A stretch of 64,000 nucleotides of DNA, from positions 48,912,335 through 48,976,334 of the forward strand of contig CM046003.1 of assembly GCA_025175895.1 (NCBI GenBank). Reading direction: 5' to 3'. The notes under the pieces were generated by a model that saw only the letters and a list, made by a program, of their open reading frames with translations, searched no databases and was not told where the DNA came from. This DNA comes from Wurfbainia villosa. Lineage: Eukaryota > Streptophyta > Magnoliopsida > Zingiberales > Zingiberaceae. Position numbers and translations under genes: made by a program. Of the stretch, positions 44,607-56,369 are shown piece by piece (within the stretch, counting starts at the first letter, position 1; each line of letters opens with the position of its first letter).

Positions 44607-47600
44607 TCAGAGGATCTCTTCCCCTTCAAAACTTGTCCTTTCAAATCTCATAGTGTTTCGTGTTCGCCAAATATGATGAATCATTGCTACCATGGCTAGA
44701 TGTCGAGCTCTGTTAATACTGCTATACCCTTTGTAGTGACTTCTGAATACCCGTAACATTTGCCGGTATGTTAGCATTCTTGGCCTCATCAATAGCCATC
44801 CCCTTACTCTGTTCCAGAGCTGCTGGACCTGCCCACATTTGAAAAAAATGTGCTCCATTGTCTCCTCTTCTTGATTGCAAAAGACACAGCTTCTATCTTC
44901 TATGTACTCCTTCCCAGCGCACACAGGTAGTTTCCCTTGTGCCAGCATCCACAGGGTGATTCTGTGGCTTGGTTGGATATCCGACTGCCATACCGTCGCC
45001 GCCCAGACCTTCCTGGAGCTTACATTTCTTAAATGATCATATGCTCTCTTGACTCCTCCTTTTCTTTGGCTAAATAATGCTGACAACAGTTCCTCTGCCT
45101 TTTCTGGGGAGCCTGCCACTGCCATGATGCTGTTTTTGATGTATATGAGGTTTTTCACTAGTGTAGAGTCATTGTGTTTGCCTTGCCATTCCCAAACTCC
45201 TTGTTGCTGTATGTAGGTATGGTGTACCCAGCGAATCCATAGGGTGTCTTGTTTTTGCTCTATTCTCCATAATACTTTTGCCAACAATGCCTTGTTCCAT
45301 GCTTTTAATTCCCTTAATCCTAGGCCGCCTTCATCTTTAGGCTTACATATGTCAGTCCACGCAATTGGTGGGTTCTTCGTATTCCACATGAAAGTGTGGC
45401 AGTAGCTGTATATTCTGTCTATGACTCCGGCTAGAAGAGGTAAGGCTGACATCCAAAAGCATTCCACGCCCTACAGGACCGAGGAAATGAGTTGACTTTT
45501 GCCCGCATACGATAGTGTAGCTTTAGGCCATGAGCTGATTCATTTCCTGAGAGCCTCTAACAATGGGCTGTAGTCCCCTATCTTCAGTTTTTTTGACGCT
45601 ATTGGAACTCCTAAGTAACGAAATGGCATCTCTCCTTCACTGAAACCTGTAATGGACAGTAGTATTTCTTTTTCCCTTTGTTCCACCCCTGCCATGTATA
45701 TGTTAGATTTGCCCATGTTTGCCGTAAGTCCTGACATTTTTGAAAATTGTGACAAGCAATCCATTATCACTTGTACCGATTGTGCATCCTCTCGGCTTAA
45801 GAGCAGTAGATCATCTGCGTATACCAAGTGAGCTATTCTGTGTTGCTCACACTTTGGATGAAATCGAAAGTCTGACCGGCCTGTGCGCTTCGCAAGTAGT
45901 CGAGAGAGATATTCCATGCATATTCCAAATAGATATGGGGATAGGGGATCTCCCTGTCTAAGTCCTCTCCCCCCTTTGAAGAAACCATGGATGTTTCCAT
46001 TGATGGCTATTGAGTATGATGTGGCAGTGACACATTCCTTTATCCATTTGATATAGGTTTCCGGGAACTGTAAGGCTCTGAGGATCTCCTGCAAGAAGCT
46101 CCATTGGACTGAGTCAAAAGCTTTCTCCAGATCAACTTTAAGTACACTTCGTGGTGACACCCGTTTCCTTGTGTAGTTGCGCATGAGTTCCTGTGCCAGG
46201 TGTATGTTGTCAATGATGCTACGTCCTTGCACAAAAGCAGTTTGTGATGGGTGAAGCAGATAGTTTGCTATTTCAGCCAGCCTGCCTGCTAGAATTTTGG
46301 AAATTATCTTGTAGAACACTGTGTAGTAGGAGATCGGTCGGAAGTCTTGTACCTTACTAGCATGTTCTGTTTTCGGGATTAGGGAGATTAGAGTGTGGTT
46401 CAGGATTTTAGGAGCTGGCCGTTTTCAAAGAATTCCATCACTGCCCTTATGATGCCCTGCTTGACTGTATCCCATGCCTGCTTGAAGAACTTTGAATTAT
46501 ATCCGTTCGGCCCTGGGGCTTTGAGGTCTCCAATGTCAAATAATGCTTCCTTTATTTCTTGCTCTGTTGGTAGCCTGATTAGCGCTGTCCTCTGTACTTT
46601 GGTTAATTGTTTGCCAAATTCCATGCCTTCCCCTTGGAAATCAGTCCGGTGCCCTTGTTCCCCCAATTGGCCTTGGAAGTAGTTTATGAATTCCTGCACT
46701 ACCTCCTCTTGTGAGTTAGTGATTTCCCCATTACTCTTTTCAATTGCCACTATTTCCCTTCTTTTGTTATTCCGTTTGACCATGGCATGAAAAAAAGTTG
46801 TGTTCTTGTCTACTCCTCTAAAGTACTCGTGCTTGGCTTTCTGTAGATAGAACAGATATTCCGCTCTTTCAAGCAGTTCAGTCTTTTTCCTTATTGCTTG
46901 ATAGTTACCCTCCATTTGACCCTGTGCTAATCCTTTCTGCTGTAGTTCCTCCAATTGCTGTCGAGACTTCTTTGCTTTCTCTTGAATGTGCTGATAATGG
47001 AGTTGATTGAGCTGCTTGAGGTCTGTTTTGAGTAATTTGAGTTTTTGTCTAAGCCTGTATTGTGCCGTGCCCTCCACATTTCTGAAATTGTTGCTACACC
47101 ACTTGTCTTCCACTAGCTGCCTGAAATTAGGATGTAGTGCCCACATATTATAAAATTTGAAAGGCTTGGGTTTCTCCCTTGTGTTTCTCAACACTGTTAC
47201 TAGACAGAGGGCATGATCTGATATTGTCCCAGGTGGCCTGAATTCAGCGTAACTGCTCTGGTTTTGCTCCATCCATTCTCTGTTCACCATCGCTCTATCC
47301 AGTTTACTTACTATATGGTCGTTAGTCCATGTGTATAGGCACCCAATGGATCTTAAGTCTTCAACTCCTGCCACTAGGGTGAATTCCTGAAAATCAGCTG
47401 TTGTATATAATGTAACTTCCATTCCCCCTTGTTGGAGATTTGATGCCGCTAGAGGGGGGGGGGGTGAATAGCGTTGAATTCGTACGTAGATGGAAATCGT
47501 TCGTGATCGTCTCTACAAAACTCGTTATGCGCAGCGGAATAGAAATAATAAAAGCAATAACGAAAAGATACAATTACGAACACAAGGATATAACGTGGTT

Positions 47601-49587
47601 TGGAACCGAACGGTTCCTACTCCACGGATCGAGCTCTAAAGAGCCCTAGTGATGCACACACACTCACTAATCACAAATACTCCTTCTCGACACAAGTCGG
47701 AGGTGGAGAAACCTCTTACAATAAGATTACAACAATAATCTAAAAGCAACAAGCAAATACAATGAAGAATAATGCAATACAAGTAAAGAAAACACTTTAC
47801 AAATGCTTTGGATTGCTTGTTTTTGGTTTCTTGAAGAGTGGCCTTGGAGACTCTGATTTGCAGCAACAAATCGCCCCAAAGATGCTCAAGAAACCATTGC
47901 CAAAAATCCTCCCGTCGAGCTCCTTCTGGATTTCCGCTATTCGTTGCCGCATAAGTCACCCGGTCGGTGATGCCCGCTATTGTCGTGAGACAACGGCTCG
48001 ATCCATGATGGAAAAACTCTAACGGATCTCTTAGCGATCGGCGCCAACATTGGCGATCGGCCGCCGCGCCCATAATCGGCCCAGCGATCGGCTCACGGGT
48101 CATGCTCGACCACGAGAACTTAGCGATCATTGTCGACCCTTGGCGGTCATCGCCAGTGACTATCGATTCATTGCTCGAATGAAGCGATCGACTACGAGCA
48201 GTTCCAGCTCTTAAACGGCAGTCGAACTCAAGTCGACTCACGGCAGTCGAACCGGCCATAATGTCAGTCGACTGCCAACCTCAAAGATGAGGTTTTAACC
48301 CAAGTATGGTGCCCCCATACTTGCTAGACCACCCTTAGCCTAGACCTAAGCCTTATAGCCACCTCCATCAGCCTCACGCCTCTCGGATCCCTCCAAGTCA
48401 TCCATGACTTGTTCATCCATCGCGCTAGCCTCCAGGTGCTTCCCTCGGCTATGTCATGCTAACGGTGTCTACACCGCCAAGGCACATTGGACTTATGCCG
48501 CCAAGACTCCGCTTGGACTTTACGCTGTCAATATCAATCCCCTTGGACTTCCCAAATGCCAAGACTCAAGCTTGGACTTTCCCTTGCCAACCCATGTTGG
48601 ACTTTCCATGCCAAGACCCATGCTTGGACTTTCCATTTGCCAAGACCCATGCTTGGACTTCTCATTTGCCAAGACCCATGCTTGGACTTCTCATGCCAAG
48701 TACTCAAGACTTGGACTTTCCCAAATACCAAGTACCCATGACTTGGACTTTCCATGCGCCAAGTGTCCCACTTGGACTTTTCATGCCAAGTACTCAAGAC
48801 TTGGACTTTACCAAATGTCAAGTGTCCCACTTGGACTTTCCATGCCAAGTACCCATGACTTGGACTTTACCTTGCCAAGACTCATGCTTGAACTTTCCCA
48901 TAATCACATGGTCAACCCCAGTCAACCATCAAGGTCTTCCTCGAGTCAAACTCGAGTCCGGTCAAACATGACCCGGGTCGATTGCTCCAACAATCTCCCC
49001 AACATATTAACCGACATTAATGTCAAACATCAATGCCAAACCACTTTGTCAAATCCCTTTGTCAAACATCAAAACATCACTCGAGTCAAACTCGAGTCTG
49101 GTCAATCGTGACCTGGGTCGATTGCACCAACACCCCTTTCTTATCAGTAGGTGATAGTGGGGAGTTAAAATCTCCTAGGATTAACCATGGCATCTCTATG
49201 TCTCGCTATTTGTGTAAGCATCCCCCACATTGCTTTCCTGCTCGTGATGGATAGCTGGCCGTAAACAAAGGTAACTGCGTATGTTCTCCCTGTGGCTTTG
49301 TAGCTCACAGTTGTGTGAATCAGTTGCTCTTCCCATTGCTGGATTTGGAGGCTAACCATTTGCGTGTCCCATATAAGCAGCATCCTGCTTCTAGACGAGT
49401 TAAAAAGCTGTTGTTCCATCTCCCACCTCTGAAATCTCTTTTCTTTCATTGTCTCATAGCACTGCTGGGTTAATTTCATTTCTAATATGCCTAGCACACC
49501 CATCTTTTGCTTCAAAAGGAGGTCCACCACCACCTTCTGTTTGAGACCCTTATTTAGGCCTCTTACATTCCATGCTCCAATCTTCAT
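44607..49587 (-). pseudogene. LINE ORF2: endonuclease, RT, zinc finger
   Basis: Starts MKIGAWNVRGLNKGLKQKV (49587), the apurinic-type endonuclease opening. After a frameshift near 49195 the GDFNSP motif (about 49160) precedes S2. Removing S2 and one CCCCT rejoins the frame exactly at 47429. TISDHALCL (about 47220) ends the endonuclease. RT has LKAPGPNGYNSKFFKQAW (about 46520), FVQGRSIIDNIHLAQELM, GLRQGDPLSPYLFG and the catalytic YADDLLLL (about 45825). The C terminus (45467-44607) has the zf-RVT signature CVFCNQEEETMEHIFFKC. Frameshifts near 46400 and stops near 45540 and 45470 inactivate it. It performed target-primed reverse transcription. Confidence 0.92.
47430..49132 (-). mobile_element. 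S2: solo LTR (S1 family) inside LINE endonuclease
   Basis: TGTTGGAGATTTGATG..GATTGCACCAACA with CCCCT on both sides (47425-47429, 49133-49137). Homologous over its length to S1, with the same minisatellite (48480-48900) and G-run box near 47452. Solo, with no internal region. The GATCG-rich block at 48030-48200 stands where the S1 copy reads CAGTCGACTG, and the reverse occurs at about 48265. Confidence 0.93.
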
Positions 49588-49664
49588 GTTTGTGTAGCCG
49601 GCTTTCGCCGTCTAGCTATGTTGATAACTTCTTTCCTTTCTTGTTTCCTTCTTTTGTCTGTATT

Positions 49665-50942
49665 CTACCCTCCCTCCGATTGACCTTCCTTGGTTCTCTG
49701 TGATCCATCCTCCTCCTCATGCTGCATTATTACCTTCCTTGGCCATTCTGGCATCTCTGTTCTTGGCCCATCTGCTTTTGTTTTTGTCAGCATTCCTTCT
49801 TTGCTCCATTTTATAGCAGGCAAGGCTAGTATAATTGGTGGGAAGCTTTCTGTGTTCATTCCCGGATCTGTTGTGTCCTCACTAGTTTCCCCTTTGCCTT
49901 TTCCTTTTCCCTTTACTTCTCCATCCTGTGCACTTTGTAGTGATGTTATTTGTATTTGCCCTTTTTCCCGCTCTTGGTCTTCCATATCTTGCTGTGCACT
50001 TTCTGTGGTTGGCTGGTGTATCTTAGTTTCCACGACTTTAGTCTTGTTCTGCTGCTCTTGCATACTCTTTATTGTATCGGGTTGAGTTACCAGTTTACTT
50101 CCCGTGCTAGTTGTTATCTTTACAATTTTTGAGACTAGAGTGTCCAATTTGGTACTTCTGTCTTTAGTCACTTGCTCTTGTTCTTGATGTTGCTGAGCTC
50201 CATTATATCCATTCTCAATTTGTTTTCTTTTCTGCCTGGTCAGTACCGTTGTGCAGCCTGATGTAGAGACTGGTGCCTCATTTCCTTGGCGCTTCCCATG
50301 TATTGTTGCAGTCTGTGCCTTGGTATGAACATCTTCCATAATTTTACACAGTAGTGCAGTGTTCCTTGAGTTGTCTTCCTGCGTGCCAGTGTGTGTGCCA
50401 TTTTCTATTACTTCATTGCCTTTTCCCATTGGTGATGGTGTGCCCTGGATTGACCTTTGATCTGTTCGTTTCTTGATTGCTCCTGCTGCAACCTGATGAC
50501 ACATCATTCTTCCATTTGTTGGCCTTGCCCTCTCCATCTCTTGCCTTTTTTGTTGTTGATTCTGTTGAACTCCTCCTCCCTCACTGTTATGTCTGATACC
50601 CCTTTCTCCCCTTGTTTCCTTTATTTCTTGTTGTACTTTGCCAGACCCAAACCCAAAGTTGTGTCCTCGCGTGTTCTGTATTATGTCCTTATCTTTAGTT
50701 GCTTCCCCCTCCTTGTTTGGCGTGGTTATCTCCTGATTCCTCTGCAGATATGATTGCTCCTTGATAATTACTGGTTGTCCTTGTCTTTCCTCCTCTTCCT
50801 GTAGTGATCGTATGCTGGTACTTCTTTGCTCATGTTCATGTTCATGTTCTTGTTCAAACGTGTCGGAACCCACGTCAATTGTAGTTGCAGTTCTGAGATT
50901 ACTACCTATCCCCAATCTATGCTCTTCCTTCTTTTGACTCAA
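49665..50942 (-). CDS. LINE ORF1-like protein (about 425 aa)
   Basis: A long frame rich in Gln, Glu, Lys and Thr, upstream of ORF2 and in the same direction, as ORF1 is in plant L1 elements. No zinc knuckle or RRM is evident, so the assignment rests on position, length and composition. The frame extends upstream of 50942 and the first ATG cannot be settled. The 78 bp to the ORF2 start fits a bicistronic LINE. Confidence 0.6.
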   Translation of the reverse strand: MSQKKEEHRLGIGSNLRTATTIDVGSDTFEQEHEHEHEQRSTSIRSLQEEEERQGQPVIIKEQSYLQRNQEITTPNKEGEATKDKDIIQNTRGHNFGFGSGKVQQEIKETRGERGIRHNSEGGGVQQNQQQKRQEMERARPTNGRMMCHQVAAGAIKKRTDQRSIQGTPSPMGKGNEVIENGTHTGTQEDNSRNTALLCKIMEDVHTKAQTATIHGKRQGNEAPVSTSGCTTVLTRQKRKQIENGYNGAQQHQEQEQVTKDRSTKLDTLVSKIVKITTSTGSKLVTQPDTIKSMQEQQNKTKVVETKIHQPTTESAQQDMEDQEREKGQIQITSLQSAQDGEVKGKGKGKGETSEDTTDPGMNTESFPPIILALPAIKWSKEGMLTKTKADGPRTEMPEWPRKVIMQHEEEDGSQRTKEGQSEGG

Positions 50943-50985
50943 TTGTTTCCTTGATCCTGTCTCATGGTGTTGTTCTCTTTAGTTT

Positions 50986-51311
50986 GCTCGTCATCGACAG
51001 AATCTTCAATGTCTTCATCATCATCGTAGATAGAGTCTTCATACCATTCTTTATGACCATAATATTCTTGATGACGTAGAATTTTAGAGCGTCGAAGAGA
51101 TACCTCAAGTTCTTGCAGTGTTATACGTCGAGTTAATGCTCTGATTTTTCTTCATATATTCTTGATGATCTCTTGGGAACTTTGATCCTAGGGTGAGGCT
51201 TCCTCAATCGGAACCTGCCATCCACGACCATGATCACAACCATGATGATCATCTATGAATCATAATTGTCGATAAAACTCTACGACTTGTCGTTGTAGAT
51301 CTCTGATGGTC
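50986..51311 (-). pseudogene. Right part of gypsy remnant G2 (gag-like)
   Basis: The minus strand reads TIRDLQRQVVEFYRQL, like the start of chromovirus gag proteins, then a broken frame with Asp/Glu-coding repeats near 50995-51040 that match the acidic repeats at 41900-42240. This identifies it as the other side of the LINE insertion. G3 cuts it at 51312. Confidence 0.5.
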
Positions 51312-51505
51312 TGTCAGACCCCGAGAATATGTCGAGCCCGAAAAATGGACAGCATATCCCCTGTACGCGATACAATTCCCTGTTGATACAAAGCCTTTCG
51401 GCTACAACTACACAACATAATGAAATGATACTACCAAATAATACAACCACAGAGACACAAAGATGCGCACCGGTGCGACTCTAACACTCTAAACAAAATA
51501 TGATT
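51312..51505 (-). mobile_element. G3: fragment of a Tekay LTR (G1/G4 family)
   Basis: Begins TGTCAGACCCCGAGAATATG and parallels the first 195 bp of G4 (TGTCACACCCCTAGAGTATG), including the CCCCTGTACG and CACCGGTGCGACT/TACCGGTATGACT stretches. It breaks where the C3 LTR starts. Its remainder would lie beyond the window. Confidence 0.8.
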
Positions 51506-52766
51506 TGTTAGGGTAATCAACCCATGTGATATGGTTTTGATGTGTGTGACAAAGAGTTTAAGTTAGGTTGTTATGGATTTGATATGTGCGTTGAAGTCGT
51601 GTAGGACTTAGTAATTCGCACATGGAGCATTGGCAAGTTTCACCAACTCACAACCTCGTGCTTGAGTCGGCGAAGGAGCATTGCGAAGCCGTGCGCTTGA
51701 TGCATCCGAGGGACCGCCGGACGAGATGACTTGAAGCGAAGCCAAGGAAGCATACTTCGAGGGAAAGAGACACGAAAGAGTATTGCGAAGCCGTGCGCTT
51801 GGTGCTACCGAGGGACGTGGCTGCGAATGAAGAGAGCTTCGGCGAGGGACTTCAAGTGAGATGAGAGAATGAGTGAAATGTAAGTAGCTCATTAGGTGAA
51901 CTTGGCCGAAATGGCTAAGTGTCGGAGGCTCAACCGAGAGGGTTGAGGTTTTACCTAACCGTCGGACTCTCAAATAGATATAAAGTTTGAGATTTACTCG
52001 ACATCAGTCGACTGTGACTCGATTGGTGTTCGAGTCTGGTCTGTGTCACATCAGTCGATTGCCAAGGATTGACAGTCGACTGACGAAACCACCAGTCGAC
52101 TAATGATGACATCAGTTGACTGGTCGCAAGGGTTTCGGGCATAAAATGTTGATCAGTCAAGTGCTCACTTCCGACACTCGACTGGTAGCTCCATCAGTCG
52201 ACTGATGGGACGATCAGTCGATTGATGTGGGAGCCGTTGGATGAAATCCAATGTGGAAGAAGCCGTTATTGGGCAACGACTACAAAAGCAGTCGACTGAT
52301 CAGGGCATCAGTCGACTGCTAGGCGCCCAACGGGAAGAATGAGTTCTTCTCTATAAAATGGGGCCTTTGGACACTTGGGGAGCCTAATGCTTCTATTCTA
52401 AACATCTCCCAAAGTGCCCAAACAAATTTCCTCCTCTTCCTTGTGCTTATATTCATCTTATTGTAAGAGGAGTGATTTTGTAAGAAAAGGTTACCTCCAC
52501 CTAGCTTGGTGCAAAGGAGAGACTAGTGGAAAGTTTTAGGCGTGATTCACCTTGGACAAATCGGGTCATGGATTAGCAGCAAGGCTGTGAACCACGTTAC
52601 ATCTTGGTGTTAGCGTTTTGATTTCCTTTACTTATTGCTTTGTCTTTATTGTTTATATTTCCGCTTACGCTAATCATATTTGTAGATGAGCAATTACGAG
52701 CGAATTCCACCGTACAACCAAAGAGGGCTATTCACCCCCCTCTAGCCAGCCACCGACGCTCCAACA
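51506..52766 (+). mobile_element. 5' LTR of copia C3
   Basis: TGTTAGGGTAATC..CTCCAACA, homologous in reverse to the C4 LTRs. Carries many CAGTCGACTG-type palindromes (52012-52320), a TATAAAAT box at about 52352, and the box TTCACCCCCCTCTAGCC near 52729 at its end. The primer site follows directly. Confidence 0.9.
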
Positions 52767-52768
52767 AG

Positions 52769-52788
52769 TGGTATCAGAGCTAAGTCGC
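52769..52788 (+). promoter_or_regulatory. Primer-binding site of C3
   Basis: TGGTATCAGAGC then TAAGTCGC, two bases after the LTR. Complementary to initiator-Met tRNA. Confidence 0.9.
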
Positions 52789-52829
52789 TTGTCACCGGAC
52801 TAACCGCCGCAACAAGCACAACAACAACG

Positions 52830-53556
52830 ATGGCCGGCTCTAATATTCATCTGCCAAAGTTCGAGGGGGAATTCGCTTGGTGGAAAAAGTGAATGAAGGT
52901 ATTTTTTTAAACCGACTTCGAAATTTTATTGATAATGGAAAATGGTTTCGAGATACCTAGGGATGAAGATGGGGAGCAAATAGAGAAGATAAGATGGACC
53001 AAAAAGCAACGGGAGGAGTACTTGGCAAACTCAAAAGCCAAACATCATCTCTACAACGTACTCCCTCAACAAGAAATCAACCAGATAGGGGAGTGTGCGA
53101 GCGCCAAAGAGATGTGGGAGAAATTGATAGAGCTTCATGAAGGCCCCTCGGAGGCCAAGATTGCAAGAAGAGACCTCCTCCGCTCCCAACTAACTAATAT
53201 CAAACTTGAAAAGGGAGAAAAGGTAACCTCATTACACTCTCATTTTAAAGAAATTTTAAATGGACTAACGAGTGTAGGAGAATAACTTTCAAACCAGGAT
53301 ATGATTATGAAAGCAATCGACGCCTTTCCCCGGTCATCGAAATAGAGCTCAATGGTAGACTCCTTCTACATCTCAAAGAACCTAGAAGTTAGCACCTTAG
53401 AGGAGTTCTTCTCAACCATGGAGCTCCACGAAACAAGGCTTGAAGGAGTAGTGGAAGAGCCAAGAATTCAACCATCAGGAGAAGTAGCCTTGATAGCCAA
53501 AAAGGGGAAGAAAAAGAAGAAGGAGACACCACCTTCCTCCTCCGATGAAGCATCCT
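52830..53556 (+). pseudogene. gag: C3 gag, N-terminal part
   Basis: ATG at 52830 opens MAGSNIHLPKFEGEFAWWKK, then a TGA, a TAA, a TAA near 53282 and a TAG near 53345 interrupt the otherwise colinear gag (SAKEMWEKLIELHEG, LEVSTLEEFFSTMELHETRL). It matches C4 gag almost residue by residue. G4 enters after ATCCT (53552-53556) within a serine run. It resumes at 63809. Confidence 0.88.
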
Positions 53557-53812
53557 TGTCACACCCCTAGAGTATGTCGTGCTGAAAAGCAAACGGACAA
53601 CATCTCCCCTGTACGTGGCAACATCTCGTGTTAATACAAGGCCCGTAGGCCACAACAACAACAACAACATATATATAAGTAAACAAACCACAAATACACA
53701 AAACACAGCGGAAACATAATACAACAACATCACAAACTACACACATGCATACCGGTATGACTAACACCGACTCAGAACACCATAACAAATCCAGAAAAAG
53801 AAAGGTACAATA

Positions 53813-55062
53813 TGTTAGGAATCTTGGAATGGCTAGAGGGGGGGTGATTAGCCTTTCTTCATTTCTACAAGTAAGTTAGCGGAAGCAATACAAATATGAA
53901 AACGAATACGAATAAGAAATAAGAAACCAAACGCTAACACCCGATGTACGTGGTTCGGAGATGACGCTCCTACTCCACGACAATCCGTAAGGTGGATTAG
54001 TCCTAGCCAAGCTTCACTATCTTCTCCTTTGGATGAACCAAGGTGGAGAAACCTTTCTTACAATGCTCTCCTCTTCTTTACAATGATGGATGATCAAGAA
54101 CAAGAAAAGAGGAGGTTTTGAATCACTAAAAACACTTGGAAAGCTTGGTGAGCACGAGGGTGTAGTTAGAAGCAAGAGCACTAGCTTCACCAAGCTCCCC
54201 ATGGCCCCTTTTTATAGAAGAGGGGATGTTTTTCCCGTTGGGCTTCGATCAGTCGACTGATGCTTACTATCAGTTGACTGCCGCCGAAGCCAACGACTTC
54301 TGAAACACGATCTCCGCGGAGATTCGTAGCCGCAATCTCAGCGGCGTGACGATCGGTGATCCCTCCATCGATCGATGATGGAGTGATCGGTCGAGTGATC
54401 AGCGTGATCAGTGAGGCGCATTGTGGCGATATTTTTCTTGATCGATCATTCGCCCTTAGCGGATCGAATGATCGCAACATCGATTGATGCCATGACCAAG
54501 GCGGTCGATCGTGTGGTTTCACCACGACTTAGTCGAGCGCTGACGGTCGTGATACATTGTATCGATCGGTGATACTCATCAAGTATGAGTAATTCACACT
54601 TGATTTTATACCCTAGACCTAGACTCAACCTTCTAGCTCCTCATTAAGCCTTGCGCCTTCAGGATCCCTCCGAGTCCGCGACTTGTTCATCCTTTGTGCT
54701 TTGCTTCCAGGAGCTTCCTTCGGTTTCGTCATGTCTTGGGTTTGCTAAATGCTTGGACTTTATGCCGCCAAGACTACAAACTTGGACTTATGCTGCCAAG
54801 ACCTTACTTTGGACTTCCTTTGCCAAGGTTCACTTGGACTTTACGCTGCCAAGACTACAAGCTTGGTCTTACGCTGCCAAGTCCATCCCTTGGACTTTCC
54901 TTGCCAAGATCATACTTGGACTTCTCTTTTACCAAGTCTTCATCCTTGGATTTCCCTGTTACTTAAAAACATATTCACAATTAGATCACAAGATATTGCC
55001 TAACTTAGATGATTATCCAAACATCAAAACATATAAATGCTTGGAGCATTGTTGCACCAACA
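53813..55062 (-). mobile_element. S3: solo LTR of the C2-like family in G4
   Basis: TGTTAGGAATCTTGG..TTGCACCAACA with CAATA on both sides (53808-53812, 55063-55067). Has the G-run box near 53838, two palindromes near 54250-54280, a GATCG-rich zone (54350-54570) and the CTTGGACTT minisatellite (54750-54950). It is related to the C2 LTRs. Confidence 0.93.
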
Positions 55063-55644
55063 CAATATTTACAGTGTCCAATCACTATAAAACATCACAT
55101 AAACCAAATCCATATCGGAACACCAATGAAAACCCAAAAACCCGGACTCTCGGAGTTGAGATGAGACGATGCCAGCCAGTGGTGCTCTAAGTCCATCACG
55201 AAGTCGACTACCTGTTACCTGGGCGACAGAAAAACCCAGGGTCCGTGGTAGTGAGTAAAACTCAGCAGGTAATAGGAAAAATATGTATATATCAAATATC
55301 ACATGTATTTCAACAGCATAACCTAAAGGTACTACAGGTATAACAGTACAGTATATAAATACATGCATATACCGTCTAACTAAATAAACAACGTATAACG
55401 CAGACATACCTGAAAGTCTGCTACGCTACTCTGATCCAACCTGAGAATATATCCAACATATATAACAGGAAGAGTAATACTAACTCACAATATACTCATG
55501 ATACAGGTCAAGGTATCTAATGGTATGTCCAACAAATATACAAGTATTTGACACAACCGTATAACAGATGCAAGAAGCATGCATGAATATGATGTACAAC
55601 CAGATGCAGCAAACATAGTATAATCAAATGCAACATCACAATAA

Positions 55645-55647
<3 letters not shown>

Positions 55648-55698
<51 letters not shown>

Positions 55699-55805
55699 CA
55701 AAAATCAATATATATATATATAAATACATATATGTATATATATATATATATATATTAATCACAACCATCCATATATATATATATACATGCATATATGTAT
55801 ATATA
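55648..55805. repeat. (AT)n microsatellites in G4
   Basis: Long AT/TA tracts at 55648-55693 and 55710-55805, equivalent to those of the G1 LTR. The Tyr/Ile-rich frame across them is a by-product. Confidence 0.9.
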
Positions 55806-56369
55806 TGACAATATGCAAAAATGTCATAAGTCACGGCAATGCAGCATGCATGGTTATGTCGGCTCACCCTAAAGATACCACGACCCCAGTGTGGCCTCGG
55901 TGGCTCGAGCATGACAACTGTCCCAACTCAACACCAACCACTACTCTCAAGTGGTCGAGTGGGCAGTATGATTGAGTAGCGTATAAGCGTGAAGAGCAAA
56001 CTACACGATGGGGGTCCCTGCTATAGGCCACTCTGACAGTCACTACCCATGAGTGGTCGAGTGCCACATACACAGGACTACGTCATGCAAATCCAACTAC
56101 CACCGTCTATAGTGGTAGAGTGCGACACCACAATGCTCTGCCCTCACACCGATTACTCCTCCTATGAGTAACCGTGGAGGCAGGATGACTGACGACCCTC
56201 TCAACCATAAGGGAGACCACGTCGCCAGCGTGCATGCAAATGACATGAATGCAATGTCTCACATACAGACATCCACTATAGACTCTCTATTCTACAGAGA
56301 TTCATACTAATCAGATCAATGCACACTCTATCCTGCAGAGAGTCGTACTCAACTGATCATAACACTCTC

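Larger units (their letters stand above)
42250..50985 (-). mobile_element. L1-type LINE, minus strand, interrupted by S2
   Basis: A 16-base T run at 42250-42265 is the poly(A) tail, preceded on the minus strand by TTTACCTTTCATC, a usual plant L1 end. ORF2 carries endonuclease, RT and a zinc-finger tail, and ORF1 lies upstream. The 5' end near 50985 is estimated, and no clear target duplication could be read because the flanks are themselves repetitive. The length of about 7 kb without S2 suggests near full length. Confidence 0.85.

Noticed and set aside
55517..55912. Tyr/Ile-rich 131-codon minus-strand frame that looks like membrane segments
   Set aside because: It is the translation of (AT)n microsatellites in G4. 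The sister LTR does not conserve it.
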